From Bacillota bacterium (GTDB taxonomy: Bacteria; Bacillota; Clostridia; Christensenellales; SZUA-584), in NCBI GenBank assembly GCA_023399095.1, contig JAEWQS010000189.1, positions 21,202-85,201 of the forward strand: a stretch of DNA of 64,000 bases, read 5' to 3'. How positions within the stretch are numbered: the stretch's first letter is position 1; each line of letters begins with the position of its first letter. Positions 46,274 to 55,892 of the stretch are shown here, in pieces. Made by a program: the position numbers and the translations under genes. The notes under the pieces are model-generated. The model was not told the origin of the DNA and did not search any database. It worked only from the letters and a program-made list of their open reading frames with translations.

Positions 46274-46657
46274 TTACTTTTTCTCGAAAAACTGTACATT
46301 CAAGCCATTGGGATCTTTAATGCAGAAAAACTTGAAAGCAGGCGTTTCAAACGGTCCGCTGTGTAGGGATGTGTTTTTGCTTTTTACCGTATCCAGCATG
46401 ACATCAACAGAATCGACAGCAAAACCAATTGATATGGATTCACCGAAGCTGACTGTGCTTTTATTGCTGTCCGCCATGAGCTCAACCAATGTTTCATTGT
46501 CATTGCCATTGCCCATAAAAGCGATTTCCATTCCAGGCCCTGCAGGAAAGCGCTGCAATACTTGAAGCCCTACCAGGCTGGAATAAAATGAGATCGATTC
46601 CTCCAAATTCTTCACGTACATTGTGGTCCATAAAAATTTCATGTTTTCTTCCTCCAT
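46274..46657 (-). CDS. VOC/glyoxalase-superfamily protein
   Basis: A 127-residue VOC protein (MKFLWTTMYVKNLEESISFY, FCIKDPNGLNVQFFEKK). The ATG at about 46642 (MKFLWT) is likely the start, with GGAGGAAGA upstream; the longer frame adds MEEEN. It is divergent from the XRE regulator at 46772, 100 bp away, which suggests that regulator controls it. Its substrate is unknown. Confidence 0.78.
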   Translation of the reverse strand: MEEENMKFLWTTMYVKNLEESISFYSSLVGLQVLQRFPAGPGMEIAFMGNGNDNETLVELMADSNKSTVSFGESISIGFAVDSVDVMLDTVKSKNTSLHSGPFETPAFKFFCIKDPNGLNVQFFEKK

Positions 46658-46771
46658 TATTGTATCAATTTTTAAAATTGTTTTATGGAATTATGATAAT
46701 ACAAGTTTTATAATGTAAATAGGTGTGAAATTATACTAGTATAAATTGTAATAGACAGGATAGTGACGATT

Positions 46772-47608
46772 TTGAATAACGATAAGCATCGGTACAAAGA
46801 ACTGGCTGATTTTCTAAAAACGCGAAGAGCAAGAGTCTTGCCTTCGCAGGTGGGGCTTCCATCGGCAGCGCGTCGGCGAACGCCCGGCCTGCGAAGAGAG
46901 GAAGTCGCTCAATTGGCATGTGTGAGCATCACGTGGTATACATGGCTTGAGCAAGGGAGGGACATTCATGTGTCTGCTCAAGTTATAGATAGTCTGTCTA
47001 AGGTTTTATTGCTTGATAAACAAGAACGTATCCATCTTTATCTTTTAGCGAATCTGCCGCTTCCGGCAGATATCCCCGAATACCAAGGAACCGTCAGCCC
47101 AATTTTGCAGCATGTTCTGGATAGCTTGGTGCTCTGCCCGTCGCTCGTGACAGATCAGCGATGGAACGTCATTGCGTGGAACGAAGCCGCAAGCCTTCTT
47201 TTCGGTGATTTTAGTCAAATGAACGCTCGTAGGCGAAATATCGTTTGGGCCATGTTCACAGAAAATGTGTATAAACAGCTTTTTGTCGATTGGGATCTGC
47301 ATGCCAAGGGTTTGCTGGGACGGTTTCGCGCAACATGCGGGCAATATATCGAGGATTCTTGGCTCGCTCAGTTTATTGATGATCTTAAAATGCAAAGTCC
47401 GGAGTTTAATCTATGGTGGTCTTTGCATGAAATTGAAAGCAATAGTGAAAAGTACAAGCAATTGAATCATCCTTCTGCGGGTCTGTTGGATTTTGAAGTG
47501 TGTAATTTTGACGTTTCAGATAATTCAGGCTTAAAAATGATTGTGCACACGTCTTTAACTGGAACAGATACTGCCGCAAAAATGAAACGACTATTGGATT
47601 TAAAATAA
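46772..47608 (+). CDS. XRE-family regulator with MmyB-like ligand-binding domain
   Basis: About 279 residues. The N-terminal helix-turn-helix (RRTPGLRREEVAQLACVSITWYTWLEQG) is the hallmark of MmyB-like regulators. The rest (CPSLVTDQRWNVIAWNEAA, and the C-terminal VHTSLTGTD) matches the MmyB ligand-binding domain, which may bind a fatty-acid-like molecule. The TTG at 46772 has AGGA 11 nt upstream. A GTG at 46763 is the alternative. Confidence 0.88.
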   Translation: MNNDKHRYKELADFLKTRRARVLPSQVGLPSAARRRTPGLRREEVAQLACVSITWYTWLEQGRDIHVSAQVIDSLSKVLLLDKQERIHLYLLANLPLPADIPEYQGTVSPILQHVLDSLVLCPSLVTDQRWNVIAWNEAASLLFGDFSQMNARRRNIVWAMFTENVYKQLFVDWDLHAKGLLGRFRATCGQYIEDSWLAQFIDDLKMQSPEFNLWWSLHEIESNSEKYKQLNHPSAGLLDFEVCNFDVSDNSGLKMIVHTSLTGTDTAAKMKRLLDLK

Positions 47609-47633
47609 ATTAAAGCAAGTATTGGAGGCCGCC

Positions 47634-47982
47634 ATAATCAAAGATTTCCCCGATTTTATGAAAAATGATAAGAACCGCGTCCCCGGCAACGCGCAAAACA
47701 CGCAGGATATTGAAGGATATTATTATGAAGGGCTTGGAGGCGGTCGGATGGCTTTCTGGACTTGCCATTCAGATAGAGAGTCAAAAAAAACACAGACGTG
47801 ATTTTGACGAATACACCGTCATCGTGTCCGGACAGTACACTGCCTGCTTTGAGGACAAGGAGGTTGTCCTTAACCCGGGGGATGAGCTGTTTGTTCCCGC
47901 AGGAACGCTGCAGTGGGGCAGGTGTATCGCCGGAACACGGTCGATCCATGCCTTCGGAGGCAAAAGAATAAAAACAGATTAA
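47634..47982 (+). pseudogene. Small cupin-domain protein, frame broken in a poly-A run
   Basis: One frame reads IKDFPDFMKNDKNRVPGN and ends EGYYYEGLGGGRMAFWTC, then SDRESKK and stops (TGA, 47799). In the next frame the protein continues HRRDFDEYTVIVSGQYTACF to NPGDELFVPAGTLQWG, a typical cupin barrel. The break is at an eight-A run (47783-47790); seven A restore one frame. The coding region could thus be a single 115-residue gene with one extra base. The start is unclear (ATA 47634 after GGAGG, or ATG 47658). Sequencing error or slippage-based control are both possible. Confidence 0.7.
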
Positions 47983-48012
47983 ACTGCATCATTTTATTGT
48001 GAGGTTTTGTTT

Positions 48013-49107
48013 ATGAGAAGATACGGTCTGGACTGGCTCAGAATTTTTGTTGTGTTTCTGTTGTTTCCGTTCCACACCGCAAGGGTATTCGATTCGTGGG
48101 AGCCAAACTATGTGAAGGATGCCACAAATGCGTTCTCGACATGGTTCGTCGCAGGTATCGGGTTCTGGTTTATGGCACTGCTTTTTGTGATTGCGGGTTT
48201 TTCAACGTTCCATGCGCTGCAAAAACGTACGGTCAAAGAATATATAAAGGAACGTATGCTGCGCCTTCTTGTGCCGCTGTTGTTTGGCATTGTGCTGATC
48301 GTGCCTGTGCAGGGCTACTTCGCCAGCCTGCAGCACGAAGGCTTCACCGGAGGTTACATACAGTTTCTCGCGCAGTATTTTACCGATTTCCATGATCTTT
48401 CCGGCTACACCGGCGGTTTCACCCCTGCGCATTTATGGTTCATCCTATATCTGTTTGTGATCAGTTTGTGTCTGCTGCCGCTGCTGCTGCGCCTTCGCGC
48501 TCCCAAGGAGAGCGGTTTCGTAAAAACATGGGTGCTGCTTCTCGCGTTTGTGCCGATGACGGCTGCCGAAGCGCTGCCAGCCATAGGGGGTAAAAACCCT
48601 TTCTTCTTTGCGTTGCTGTTCATGTTCGGCTTCTTAATCGCCCGCTCAAGTGGTGTGATGGAAAAGGTGCGCCGCATGCGCTTTTGGACGCTGGCCGCGG
48701 CAATCGTGCTTTCGCCTGTGTATATTGTGCTCGCCAGCTCGCTCGGCTGGCCGGACGGCATTAATCTGCTTGCGGGCGGCGTTGCGCTGCTCCGCAACCT
48801 TTGCGTGTGGCTCACGATACTTGCTTTGATGGGTCTTGCGGACATGTACATTAATAAGCCGTCGCCTGCTCTGTCTTATTTCAATAATGCATCATACCCA
48901 GTCTATGTGCTTCATCAATCCGTGATGATGATTTTGGCGTACTATATTGTCTCAACCGACCTATCACCTGCTGCGAAATTTCTTGCGATCATGCTGGGAA
49001 CGTTGGCGGCGTGTATTGCGTTTTATGAGGCGTTTCGCCGCTTCGCGCCCACGCGATTTATTCTCGGCATCAAAAAACCATCGGTGCAGGTTCAGAAACA
49101 GCAATAA
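48013..49107 (+). CDS. Acyltransferase 3-family membrane protein
   Basis: A 364-residue protein with about ten transmembrane segments. It starts MRRYGLDWLRIFVVFLLFPFHT, typical of the acyltransferase-3 (OafA/YrhL-like) family, with the catalytic His in the FPFHTARV segment. It O-acylates a surface glycan or small molecule. The ATG at 48013 follows GAGG by 7 nt. It is followed 24 bp later by the GH3 gene. Confidence 0.85.
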   Translation: MRRYGLDWLRIFVVFLLFPFHTARVFDSWEPNYVKDATNAFSTWFVAGIGFWFMALLFVIAGFSTFHALQKRTVKEYIKERMLRLLVPLLFGIVLIVPVQGYFASLQHEGFTGGYIQFLAQYFTDFHDLSGYTGGFTPAHLWFILYLFVISLCLLPLLLRLRAPKESGFVKTWVLLLAFVPMTAAEALPAIGGKNPFFFALLFMFGFLIARSSGVMEKVRRMRFWTLAAAIVLSPVYIVLASSLGWPDGINLLAGGVALLRNLCVWLTILALMGLADMYINKPSPALSYFNNASYPVYVLHQSVMMILAYYIVSTDLSPAAKFLAIMLGTLAACIAFYEAFRRFAPTRFILGIKKPSVQVQKQQ

Positions 49108-49131
49108 CATTAATCTAAGGAGGAATGTGGG

Positions 49132-51543
49132 ATGAGCAAGGCGCGGGATATCGTGAAAATGATGACCAACCAAGAGAAAGCGTTGCTATTGTCAGGAGAA
49201 GATTTTTGGCATCTCGTTACGTTCGAAAAATACGGCTTGCCGCGCATCATGGTGGCGGATGGGCCGCACGGCCTTCGCAAGCAGCCGGATAAGGAAGATC
49301 ATCTGGGACAGAACGGAAGCGTTCCGGCGACATGCTTTCCTCCTGCGTGCACAACCGCATGCTCGTTTGATGAAGAACTGATTTACAAGATGGGTGAGGC
49401 CTTGGCTGAAGAATGCCACGATCAGGGCATATCGGTGCTGCTGGGGCCAGGCGCAAACCATAAGCGAAGCCCGCTGTGCGGCAGGAACTTTGAATACTTC
49501 TCGGAAGACCCCGTGCTCACGGGCGCAATGGCGGCGTCATTCGTCAAGGGTGTGCAGAGCAAAAATATCGGCACAAGCCTCAAACACTTCGCCTGCAACA
49601 GTCAGGAATATGCGCGCTTTCTGTCGGACAGCATAGTGGACGAGCGGGTACTGCGAGAAATCTATCTGAAGTCGTATGAAACGGTCGTGAAGAAAAGCCA
49701 GCCTTGGACGATTATGACCGCTTATAACAAAATAAACGGCACCTACTGTTCCGAAAACAAGTGGCTGATGGAGGATGTGGCACGAGGCGAGTGGGGCTTT
49801 GAAGGTTTATTTGTCACGGACTGGGGCGCGATGCATGACCCCGTCGAATCATATAAGAACGGGCAGGAGCTGGAGATGCCGGGCGGCTGCAAGGGCACAG
49901 ATAAGCTTGTGCTGGCCGCGGTCGAAAACGGACAGCTCTCTCAGCAGACGCTGGATGAGCATGTTGTTCGTATCGTTCAGCTGATATTAAAGAGCTCCGA
50001 AGCCAAGAAGCAAAACGTGGTTTGCGACATGGCCGCGCATTTAAAACTGGCTCAACATATCGCGGAGGAATCTGCGGTGTTGCTCAAAAACGACGCGCTG
50101 CTGCCTTATAAACCCAAAGGCAGGTTTGCGGTGATCGGCAACATGGCTAAGCATCCGCGGTATCAGGGCGCCGGCAGCAGCAAGATCAACCCGTATGAGC
50201 TGGATAACGCATACGACGCGTTTGCAGCGCTCGACCTTGATTTTGAATATGCCGATGGATACAAGCGCTGCGCGACGGAGCCAGACGACGCGCTGATCCT
50301 TGAGGCGGTGAACACGGCAAATGACAAGGAGATCGTGTTTGTGTTTGCGGGTCTGCCGGACAGCTACGAATCCGAAGGGTACGACCGCGACACCCTTGAT
50401 ATGCCGCCAGCTCACAACAAGCTCATTGAAGCCGTGGCGGCTGTCAACAAAAATGTGGTGGTGGTGCTTCAATGCGGCAGCGCGGTGACGATGCCATGGA
50501 AGGACAAAGTGAAGGCGATTCTGCTTACCTATCTCGGCGGCTGTCAGGGCGGCAAAGCGGCGGTGAATCTGCTGCTCGGGATTGCCAATCCTTCGGGCAA
50601 GCTCGCGGAAACCTTTCCGCTCAAGCTTTCGGATACACCCTGTTATAAGCATTTTGCCAATGACAAGCTCATCGCACAGTATAGAGAGAGCATTTTCACG
50701 GGCTACCGCTATTATGATGCCGCTCAAAAAGAGGTGCTTTTCCCGTTTGGCCACGGCCTGAGTTACACGACGTTTGCGTATTCTGATTTGCAGCTAAGCA
50801 GCCAAAGCATATCCGACACAGAGAAATTGACCGTCACATTGAAGGTTAAAAACTGCGGAGAGACTTCGGGCAAGGAAACGGTTCAGCTATATGTCTCACA
50901 TAAAAACCCGTCCGTATTTAAGGCGGTAAAAGAATTAAAAGCGTTCAGAAAAATTGCGCTGGCGGCGGGAGAAGAAAAGGAAGTTAAGTTTGAGCTGGGT
51001 GCCGAAGCATACAACTATCACAATGTTCGCATTCATGACTGGCATGTGGAAAGCGGCGACTATGAGATGCTTGTCGGCGCATCCAGCAGGGACATACGGC
51101 TGAATGCGCCGGTGCATATAACCTCAACCACCGAATATGAAGCGCCTGATTACCGCAGTATCGCGCCGTCATACTATTCTTTACCGCATACAGATGGGAT
51201 ACTGGACTTGTCGCAAAACGAGTTTTTGGCTTTGGTGGGCAAGCCACTTCCGGAGAAGCGGGCGGTGCGGCCATTTCATCTCAATTCGCCTGTGTTCGAG
51301 CTGCGATCAACGTTGTTCGGTAAGATTTTTGTTTTCTTTGCCAAAAGGATTGGAACGAAGTCGTTGGTGATCAGTGAAGGCGATGATGTGGAAAAGATGG
51401 TGGACGCCACGATAATGGATATGCCGCTGCGTGCAATCGGCATGTCGGGTGATTTTACGCGTGATCAGATCGATGGTCTTGCGGAGATGCTCAACGGACA
51501 ATTGATAAAGGGGCTTAAGCTCTTAATAAGGAAACAAAAGTAG
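49132..51543 (+). CDS. Glycoside hydrolase family 3 (beta-glucosidase/beta-xylosidase or related)
   Basis: An 803-residue GH3 enzyme without a signal peptide, so intracellular. Nucleophile Asp230 lies in GLFVTDWGAMHD. KHFACNSQEYAR and GRNFEYFSEDP are further GH3 markers. The C-domain (VLLKNDALLPY) and fibronectin-III-like domain follow, and a final about 110 residues (ELRSTLFGKIFVFFAKRIGT and on) form an extra helical domain seen in some clostridial members. It probably splits short oligosaccharides; given the arabinose genes nearby, an arabinopyranosidase or glucosidase is possible. Confidence 0.9.
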   Translation: MSKARDIVKMMTNQEKALLLSGEDFWHLVTFEKYGLPRIMVADGPHGLRKQPDKEDHLGQNGSVPATCFPPACTTACSFDEELIYKMGEALAEECHDQGISVLLGPGANHKRSPLCGRNFEYFSEDPVLTGAMAASFVKGVQSKNIGTSLKHFACNSQEYARFLSDSIVDERVLREIYLKSYETVVKKSQPWTIMTAYNKINGTYCSENKWLMEDVARGEWGFEGLFVTDWGAMHDPVESYKNGQELEMPGGCKGTDKLVLAAVENGQLSQQTLDEHVVRIVQLILKSSEAKKQNVVCDMAAHLKLAQHIAEESAVLLKNDALLPYKPKGRFAVIGNMAKHPRYQGAGSSKINPYELDNAYDAFAALDLDFEYADGYKRCATEPDDALILEAVNTANDKEIVFVFAGLPDSYESEGYDRDTLDMPPAHNKLIEAVAAVNKNVVVVLQCGSAVTMPWKDKVKAILLTYLGGCQGGKAAVNLLLGIANPSGKLAETFPLKLSDTPCYKHFANDKLIAQYRESIFTGYRYYDAAQKEVLFPFGHGLSYTTFAYSDLQLSSQSISDTEKLTVTLKVKNCGETSGKETVQLYVSHKNPSVFKAVKELKAFRKIALAAGEEKEVKFELGAEAYNYHNVRIHDWHVESGDYEMLVGASSRDIRLNAPVHITSTTEYEAPDYRSIAPSYYSLPHTDGILDLSQNEFLALVGKPLPEKRAVRPFHLNSPVFELRSTLFGKIFVFFAKRIGTKSLVISEGDDVEKMVDATIMDMPLRAIGMSGDFTRDQIDGLAEMLNGQLIKGLKLLIRKQK

Positions 51544-51573
51544 CAGCAATTAACAGCCTTTGGGGAGGACGAA

Positions 51574-53022
51574 ATGAAAAACGACATTGGCGTGATCGGT
51601 CTTGCGGTGATGGGAGAAAACCTTGTGCTGAATATGGAGAGCAAAGGGTTTTCCGTTAGCATATACAACAGAACGACGGACAAGGTAACCGGATTTATTG
51701 AAGGCCGCGCAAGAGGCAAACGAATCACAGGTGCATATTCGCTCGGAGAGCTGGTCGCATCGCTGGGAACACCGCGCCAGGTCATGCTCATGGTCAAGGC
51801 GGGGAAAGCGGTGGATGAATATATCCACAGACTCATTCCGCTGCTTGAAGAGGGCGATATCATCATTGACGGTGGCAATTCACATTTCATTGATACCATA
51901 CGGCGGACAGAATATGTGCAAAGCAAGGGGCTGCTGTATGTCGGCACTGGCGTGAGCGGCGGCGAGGAGGGCGCACTTAATGGACCGTCTATGATGCCGG
52001 GAGGGTCTCCCGAGGCATGGCCGCATGTGAATCCTATATTCCAGTCGATATGCGCCAAGGTGGAAGACGGCGTACCCTGCTGTGATTGGGTAGGCGAAAC
52101 GGGCGCGGGTCATTTTGTGAAGATGGTGCACAATGGCATTGAATACGGCGATATGCAGCTAATTTGCGAAGTGTATCAGATTATGCGCGATATGCTTGGC
52201 ATGAGCGCGGATGAGATGCACGAGGTGTTTAAGGCATGGAACCAGACGGAGTTGAACAGCTATCTGATTGAGATCACAGCCGACATTTTAGGGTATAAAG
52301 ACGAGGACGGACAGCCGCTGATCGATAAGATACTTGACAGCGCGGGGCAAAAGGGCACCGGCAAGTGGACGGCAATTGCGGCGCTCAATGAAGGCGTGCC
52401 GCTGAATCTGATTGGTGAAGCGGTTTTTGCGCGTTGTCTTTCTGCGATCAAGGACGAGCGTGTGACTGCGGCGCACGCATATGGCTTAAAAAGACTCAGC
52501 TTCAAAGGTGATAAGCAGGCGATGCTCGAAGACTTGAGAAAAACGCTGTATGCGTCCAAAATCATCTCATACGCGCAAGGGTACGCGCTGATGCGCGCGG
52601 CGGCAAACAGCTATGGCTGGAATCTGAATTATGGCGGCATTGCGCTGATGTGGCGCGGCGGGTGTATAATCCGCAGCGTTTTTCTTGATAAAATAAAGGA
52701 AGCTTTTGAGCTCGATCCAAGTCTTCCTAATTTGCTGCTGGATCCATATTTTAAAACCACAATTGAGCAGCTTTTGCCCGCTTGGCGCAACGTGGCGGCG
52801 GAAGCGATTCGGCACGGTGTGCCTATGCCTGCGCTTTGCGCGGCGCTGAATGACTTCGACGGCTACACATGCGAAGCTTTGCCTGCGAACCTGCTTCAGG
52901 CCCAGCGTGATTATTTTGGTGCGCACATGTATGAGCGCATTGACGCGCCGAGAGGCACTTTTTTTCACACCAACTGGACGGGCGAGGGCGGCGATACGGC
53001 AGCGACAACATACAATGTGTAA
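51574..53022 (+). CDS. gnd: 6-phosphogluconate dehydrogenase (decarboxylating)
   Basis: A 482-residue enzyme of the pentose phosphate pathway. The N-terminal Rossmann part is GVIGLAVMGENLVLNMESKG, GGNSHF and VSGGEEGALNGPSMMPGG mark the active site, and KMVHNGIEYGDMQL carries the catalytic Lys. It makes D-ribulose 5-phosphate, CO2 and NADPH. It starts 30 bp after the GH3 gene, with a strong site (GGGGAGGA), so the two likely share a transcript. Confidence 0.96.
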   Translation: MKNDIGVIGLAVMGENLVLNMESKGFSVSIYNRTTDKVTGFIEGRARGKRITGAYSLGELVASLGTPRQVMLMVKAGKAVDEYIHRLIPLLEEGDIIIDGGNSHFIDTIRRTEYVQSKGLLYVGTGVSGGEEGALNGPSMMPGGSPEAWPHVNPIFQSICAKVEDGVPCCDWVGETGAGHFVKMVHNGIEYGDMQLICEVYQIMRDMLGMSADEMHEVFKAWNQTELNSYLIEITADILGYKDEDGQPLIDKILDSAGQKGTGKWTAIAALNEGVPLNLIGEAVFARCLSAIKDERVTAAHAYGLKRLSFKGDKQAMLEDLRKTLYASKIISYAQGYALMRAAANSYGWNLNYGGIALMWRGGCIIRSVFLDKIKEAFELDPSLPNLLLDPYFKTTIEQLLPAWRNVAAEAIRHGVPMPALCAALNDFDGYTCEALPANLLQAQRDYFGAHMYERIDAPRGTFFHTNWTGEGGDTAATTYNV

Positions 53023-53108
53023 AGTAATGAACTTTGAGGTCTGCATTTGAAAGGCCTTCGGACTTTCAAAAATCCCTTAAATATAATATGTGGGCAAGAC
53101 GGGCTATG

Positions 53109-53146
53109 ATTTACCCCAAAAAGCACGGCTTTTCGGGGACCCCAAT
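53109..53146. repeat. Mini-hairpin insertion 1
   Basis: CCCCAAAAAGC pairs with GCTTTTCGGGG, and it ends with ACCCC. It is absent from copies 1 and 3 of the element at the same place. It resembles the second mini-hairpin at 53168. Confidence 0.65.
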
Positions 53147-53167
53147 CCCGCGCAAGCCCACACCTTG

Positions 53168-53207
53168 GATCAACCTCAAAAAAGCAACGCTTTTTGAGGA
53201 CCCCGGG
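53168..53207. repeat. Mini-hairpin insertion 2
   Basis: CCTCAAAAAAGC pairs with GCTTTTTGAGG (one bulged A), followed by ACCCCGGG. It shares the pattern ACC(C/T)C-A5/6-GC...GC-T4/5-(C/G)(G/A)GGGACCCC-like with insertion 1, so the two look like copies of one mobile hairpin. Confidence 0.65.
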
Positions 53208-53327
53208 ATTTTGCGCAGTTTCCAAGTCTATGAGGAACAAGCAAAACCGGTAAACTGGCGGTAAACCGTAGGTTTTTCGACAAACTTAAATAATATGTAA
53301 ATAATTCTTTTTCTTTGGCTGCAGGTG

Positions 53328-53356
53328 TTGAACTGAAAGGGAAATGGTGCTAAAAT
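53328..53356 (+). promoter_or_regulatory. Promoter of htpG
   Basis: TTGAAC (53328-53333) and TAAAAT (53351-53356) with a 17-bp spacer. The start would fall near 53363, inside the CIRCE element. Confidence 0.75.
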
Positions 53357-53361
53357 ACTTT

Positions 53362-53388
53362 TTAGCACTCAGAACATAAGAGTGCTAA
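53362..53388 (+). promoter_or_regulatory. CIRCE element (HrcA operator) in front of htpG
   Basis: TTAGCACTC-N9-GAGTGCTAA is a perfect match to the CIRCE consensus. It lies from +1 onward of the promoter at 53328, so the HrcA repressor would block htpG transcription until heat shock. Confidence 0.95.
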
Positions 53389-53417
53389 CAAAAACATTGA
53401 TAAAGGAGACGGTGAGA

Positions 53418-55298
53418 ATGTCAAAAAAGCAGTTTAAAGCCGAATCAAAACAGCTGCTGAATCTCATGATTCACTCAATCTATACGCACAAAGAGATATT
53501 TTTAAGGGAGCTGATTTCCAACGCGAGCGATGCGATCGACAAAATCTATTACAAGGCATTAACGGACGAATCCATCAGCTTTAACAGTGCGGATTATTAC
53601 ATAAAGCTGATACCCAATAAAACGAGCAGGACATTGCGCATGATCGATATGGGTATCGGCATGACCAAGGAAGAGCTGGAAAGCAATCTTGGCACCATCG
53701 CCAAGAGCGGCTCATTAAATTTCAAGAAAGAAAACGAAATAAAAGACGGCTACGATATCATCGGACAGTTTGGCGTGGGCTTTTATTCTGCGTTTATGGT
53801 GGCAGACAAGGTGACCGTGGTCAGCCGGGCGCTGGGCAGTGAAGAGGGCTTCAAATGGGAGTCTGAAGGGGTCAGCGGTTATACCATCGAACCCTGTGCC
53901 AAAGAGAGCGTGGGAACGGAGATCATCCTGCACATCAAAGAAAACGCCGATGATGAAAACTTCGACGAGTTTTTGGAGGAGTATCGTCTGCGTTCCCTCG
54001 TGAAGAAATATTCCGATTTTATCCGCTATCCCATCAAAATGGATATGCAGGAGAGCCGCCTCAAAGAGGGCACCAAGGACGAGTATGAAACCGTCGTGGA
54101 AGAACAGGTGCTTAACAGCATGGTACCGATTTGGCGCAAAAACAAAGCCGAGCTCACGGATGAAGACTACGAGCAGTTCTATTCCGAGAAACATTTCGGG
54201 TTTGATAAGCCTGTCTCGCATTTGCACATCAAAACCGAGGGTACGGTGCGCTACAATGCGATTCTTTTTATCCCGGAAAAGACGCCGTATGATTTTTACA
54301 CCAAGGATTTCGAAAAAGGGCTGGAGCTATACGCGAGCGGCGTGCTCATCATGAACAAGTGCGCGGATCTGCTGCCGGATTATTTCAGCTTTGTGCGCGG
54401 CATGGTGGAATCAGACGATCTGTCTCTCAACATATCAAGAGAGTTGTTGCAGCATAACCGTCAGCTCAAGCTGATCGCTAAGAATATCAAAAACAAAATC
54501 AAATCTGAGCTGGAAGGTCTGCTAAAGAACGATCGCGAGAAGTATGAGGCATTTTATCAGTCCTTCGGCAGACAATTAAAATTCGGTACGTACAACAGCT
54601 TCGGCGCGGACAAGGAAGATTTGCAGGATCTGCTCATGTTCTACTCGTCGTCTGAGAAAAAGATGGTCACGCTCGCCGAATACGTGGATCGCATGAAGGA
54701 AGATCAGAAGTTCATTTACTATGCGGCGGGTGAATCCGTGGAACGTATCGATAAAATGCCGCAGACCGAGATGGTGCTCGACAAGGGCTATGAAATTCTG
54801 TATCTTACCGAGGACGTGGACGAATTTGCGGTTCAGGTGCTCATGAATTACAAGGAGAAGGAATTTAAGTCCGTATCGGCCAGCGATGTGGACATTGAGA
54901 CGGAAGAGGAAAAGAAGGAGACGCAGACTCAAGCACAAGACGATAAGGCGCTCTTTGATAAGATGAAGGAGCTGCTTGGCGATAAAATCAAGGATATCCG
55001 CTTATCCAAACGGCTCAAAACGCATCCTGTGTGCCTCATCAGCGAAGGCCATGTGTCCATCGAAATGGAAAAGATATTAAAGACAATGCCGGGCAATCAG
55101 AACATCGCGGCGGAAAAGGTGCTGGAACTGAATCCGGGTCACGATGTCTATACCGCACTCAAAGACGCGTTTGAGCATGATGAAGAAAAGTTCAAGCTCT
55201 TTACAGACCTGCTGTATAATCAGGCGCTGCTGATGGAGGGACTCAGCGTGGAAGACCCGCTTTCGTTCAGCAACAACATCTGCAAGCTGATGGCGTAA
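53418..55298 (+). CDS. htpG: Molecular chaperone HtpG (Hsp90)
   Basis: A 626-residue Hsp90. The GHKL ATPase motifs are [26 protein letters not shown] and [13 protein letters not shown]. The middle domain and the dimerisation end follow. It is an ATP-dependent cytoplasmic chaperone. The ATG at 53418 follows AAAGGAG. The CIRCE element upstream shows HrcA control. It is followed by thpR 14 bp downstream. Confidence 0.97.
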   Translation: MSKKQFKAESKQLLNLMIHSIYTHKEIFLRELISNASDAIDKIYYKALTDESISFNSADYYIKLIPNKTSRTLRMIDMGIGMTKEELESNLGTIAKSGSLNFKKENEIKDGYDIIGQFGVGFYSAFMVADKVTVVSRALGSEEGFKWESEGVSGYTIEPCAKESVGTEIILHIKENADDENFDEFLEEYRLRSLVKKYSDFIRYPIKMDMQESRLKEGTKDEYETVVEEQVLNSMVPIWRKNKAELTDEDYEQFYSEKHFGFDKPVSHLHIKTEGTVRYNAILFIPEKTPYDFYTKDFEKGLELYASGVLIMNKCADLLPDYFSFVRGMVESDDLSLNISRELLQHNRQLKLIAKNIKNKIKSELEGLLKNDREKYEAFYQSFGRQLKFGTYNSFGADKEDLQDLLMFYSSSEKKMVTLAEYVDRMKEDQKFIYYAAGESVERIDKMPQTEMVLDKGYEILYLTEDVDEFAVQVLMNYKEKEFKSVSASDVDIETEEEKKETQTQAQDDKALFDKMKELLGDKIKDIRLSKRLKTHPVCLISEGHVSIEMEKILKTMPGNQNIAAEKVLELNPGHDVYTALKDAFEHDEEKFKLFTDLLYNQALLMEGLSVEDPLSFSNNICKLMA

Positions 55299-55312
55299 GG
55301 AAAGGGAGCGCA

Positions 55313-55828
55313 ATGCGTGTATTTATCGGCGTGAAGACGGGCTGTGAAGACCACCTGTCGGCATTGCAGCAGGAGCTAAAGGAACTTGGCAGCGGCAATT
55401 TCACAAGCAGGACAAACCTGCATATGACGCTTAAATTTCTGGGTGAGGTATCCGCAGCCAAGAACGACGGCATTTGTGAAGCGATAAGCGAAGCGCAAAA
55501 AGGAACCTTGAAGCTGACTTGTGAGGGTTTGCAAGTTTTCGGCAGAGATATCGTATCGGTAAAGGTGGGCGGGGAGCGAGATAAGCTTTCCGCCCTCTAT
55601 GACAGCCTGGAAGCGGCGCTTGAGAAACGCGGCTTTGAGAAGGAGACAAGACGCTTTCGTCCGCATATCACGCTGGTGCGCAAATTTCGTCCGCTCGGCG
55701 CAATTGATGTGGCTTGCATTCCAGTTAAGCCTGCTTCTTTTCAGGTGAACGAAGTGATATTGTTTGAAAGCACACGCGAAGAGGGCAAGCTGATCTATAA
55801 ACCATTGCAACGCTATCAGTTAATCTAA
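55313..55828 (+). CDS. thpR: RNA 2',3'-cyclic phosphodiesterase (2'-5' RNA ligase family)
   Basis: A 171-residue 2H-phosphoesterase. The two HxT motifs are in LHMTLKFLGE and PHITLVRKF. It opens with MRVFIGVKT. It hydrolyses 2',3'-cyclic phosphate ends of RNA. It starts 14 bp after htpG, probably in the same transcript. Its end overlaps a terminator-like hairpin 14 bp downstream. Confidence 0.9.
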   Translation: MRVFIGVKTGCEDHLSALQQELKELGSGNFTSRTNLHMTLKFLGEVSAAKNDGICEAISEAQKGTLKLTCEGLQVFGRDIVSVKVGGERDKLSALYDSLEAALEKRGFEKETRRFRPHITLVRKFRPLGAIDVACIPVKPASFQVNEVILFESTREEGKLIYKPLQRYQLI

Positions 55829-55842
55829 GAAAATTGCAAATA

Positions 55843-55886
55843 AAGCGTCTTCCACATAGTATAAATGAGACGATTGGGGAGGCGCT
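55843..55886 (+). terminator. Terminator hairpin that contains the next gene's ribosome site
   Basis: AAGCGTCTTCC and GGAGGCGCTT form an imperfect stem followed by TTTTTT. The right arm holds the GGGGAGG that serves the gene at 55893. An alternative short stem (CGTCT pairing with AGACG) is also possible. In full-length transcripts the ribosome site would be masked. Confidence 0.6.
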
Positions 55887-55892
55887 TTTTTA

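Larger units (their letters stand above)
53057..53290. repeat. Dispersed intergenic element, copy 2 (with two extra hairpins)
   Basis: Related to the copies at 46072 and 60769, but about 80 bp longer. Common blocks are TATAATATGTGGGCAAGACG, AGCCCACACCTTG, CAAGCAAAACCGGTAAACTG and TTTTTCGACAAAC. Two inserted segments (53109-53146 and 53168-53207) make up the extra length. Unlike the other two copies, it has no clear flanking duplication. Confidence 0.78.

Noticed and set aside
51137..51543. A separate gene at the end of the GH3 protein
   Set aside because: The extra C-terminal domain is in one frame with the GH3 enzyme and has no start of its own.
53034..53264. A 76-codon frame inside the intergenic element
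   Set aside because: The same peptide-like stretch (KPVNWR) arises in every copy because the DNA is repeated. The frames differ in length and lack starts with ribosome sites.
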